From NCBI GenBank assembly GCA_017520935.1, contig JAFXEF010000041.1, positions 1-33,387 of the forward strand: a stretch of 33,387 nt of DNA. The letters run 5' to 3'. Made by a program: the position numbers and the translations under genes. The notes below the pieces were generated by a model. That model did not search any database and had not been told where the DNA came from. It worked only from the letters and a program-made list of their open reading frames with translations. Positions 33,366 through 33,387 of this stretch are shown in pieces; position 1 is the first letter of the stretch, and each line of letters begins with the position of its first letter. This DNA comes from Bacteroidaceae bacterium (GTDB taxonomy: Bacteria > Bacteroidota > Bacteroidia > Bacteroidales > Bacteroidaceae).

Positions 33366-33387
33366 TTGAGGAGAAGGAAGGGGAACC

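Noticed and set aside
1..33387. Circular element suggested by matching ends
   Set aside because: The end copies of A differ in tandem-unit number and in several bases, B lies on opposite sides of A, and the interior is housekeeping genes.

Overview
The window looks like a chromosomal contig from an anaerobic gut-type member of Bacteroidales (Bacteroides/Prevotella-like). The evidence is promoters of the form TTTG-N19-20-TAnnTTTG, little Shine-Dalgarno sequence, many lipoproteins with SC-type lipoboxes and acidic residues after the cysteine, and typical families (NigD-like, DUF4827, DMP19/DUF4375). No rRNA, tRNA, CRISPR array or intact transposase was seen. Function calls were made by reading motifs; no database search was run.

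Layout. (1) 1-2991 is an accessory, repeat-rich edge. It holds a terminal repeat (A), a three-hairpin element (B), an AT-rich AAA+ ATPase/DUF234 gene on the minus strand, a structured, promoter-driven element (C1), and an intergenic block bounded by a 62-bp inverted repeat whose arms carry outward-facing promoters. Inside that block are two arrays of short palindromic repeats. (2) 2992-9151, plus strand: a DMP19-like protein, NigD-like lipoprotein, Yip1-like membrane protein, smpB, a nucleoside-recognition (Gate) membrane protein and a short metH. (3) 9204-18697, minus strand: Dna2-like nuclease-helicase, lytic transglycosylase, udk, nadE, a double-GT-A glycosyltransferase, trmO and a metallo-beta-lactamase-fold hydrolase. 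(4) 18856-20736, plus strand: a RelA/SpoT homolog with an intact hydrolase and a degenerate synthetase. (5) 20783-24487, minus strand: ybaK, glmM, a DUF4827 lipoprotein and nrnA. (6) 24969-31846, minus strand: a tight five-gene lipoprotein operon. Its last gene fuses a type-1 periplasmic-binding-protein domain to a legumain-like (C13) cysteine peptidase, and the gene before it is a BMP/PnrA-like binding lipoprotein. No permease or ATPase is present. (7) 31847-33387 is a second repeat-rich edge with C2 (paralog of C1, just upstream of the lipoprotein operon and ending in an intrinsic terminator), inverted repeats, a 41-bp tandem array, and second copies of B and A.

The main candidate for an undescribed system is region 6 with its C2 leader: a cell-envelope ligand-binding and asparaginyl-peptidase lipoprotein cassette, possibly controlled by a roughly 320-nt structured leader RNA. 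The housekeeping core is bracketed by two copies each of A, B and C. All are in direct orientation and diverged, which fits dispersed repeats breaking the assembly better than one mobile element. Two pairs of inverted REP-like hairpins sit inside the core; one pair is inside metH and in frame.
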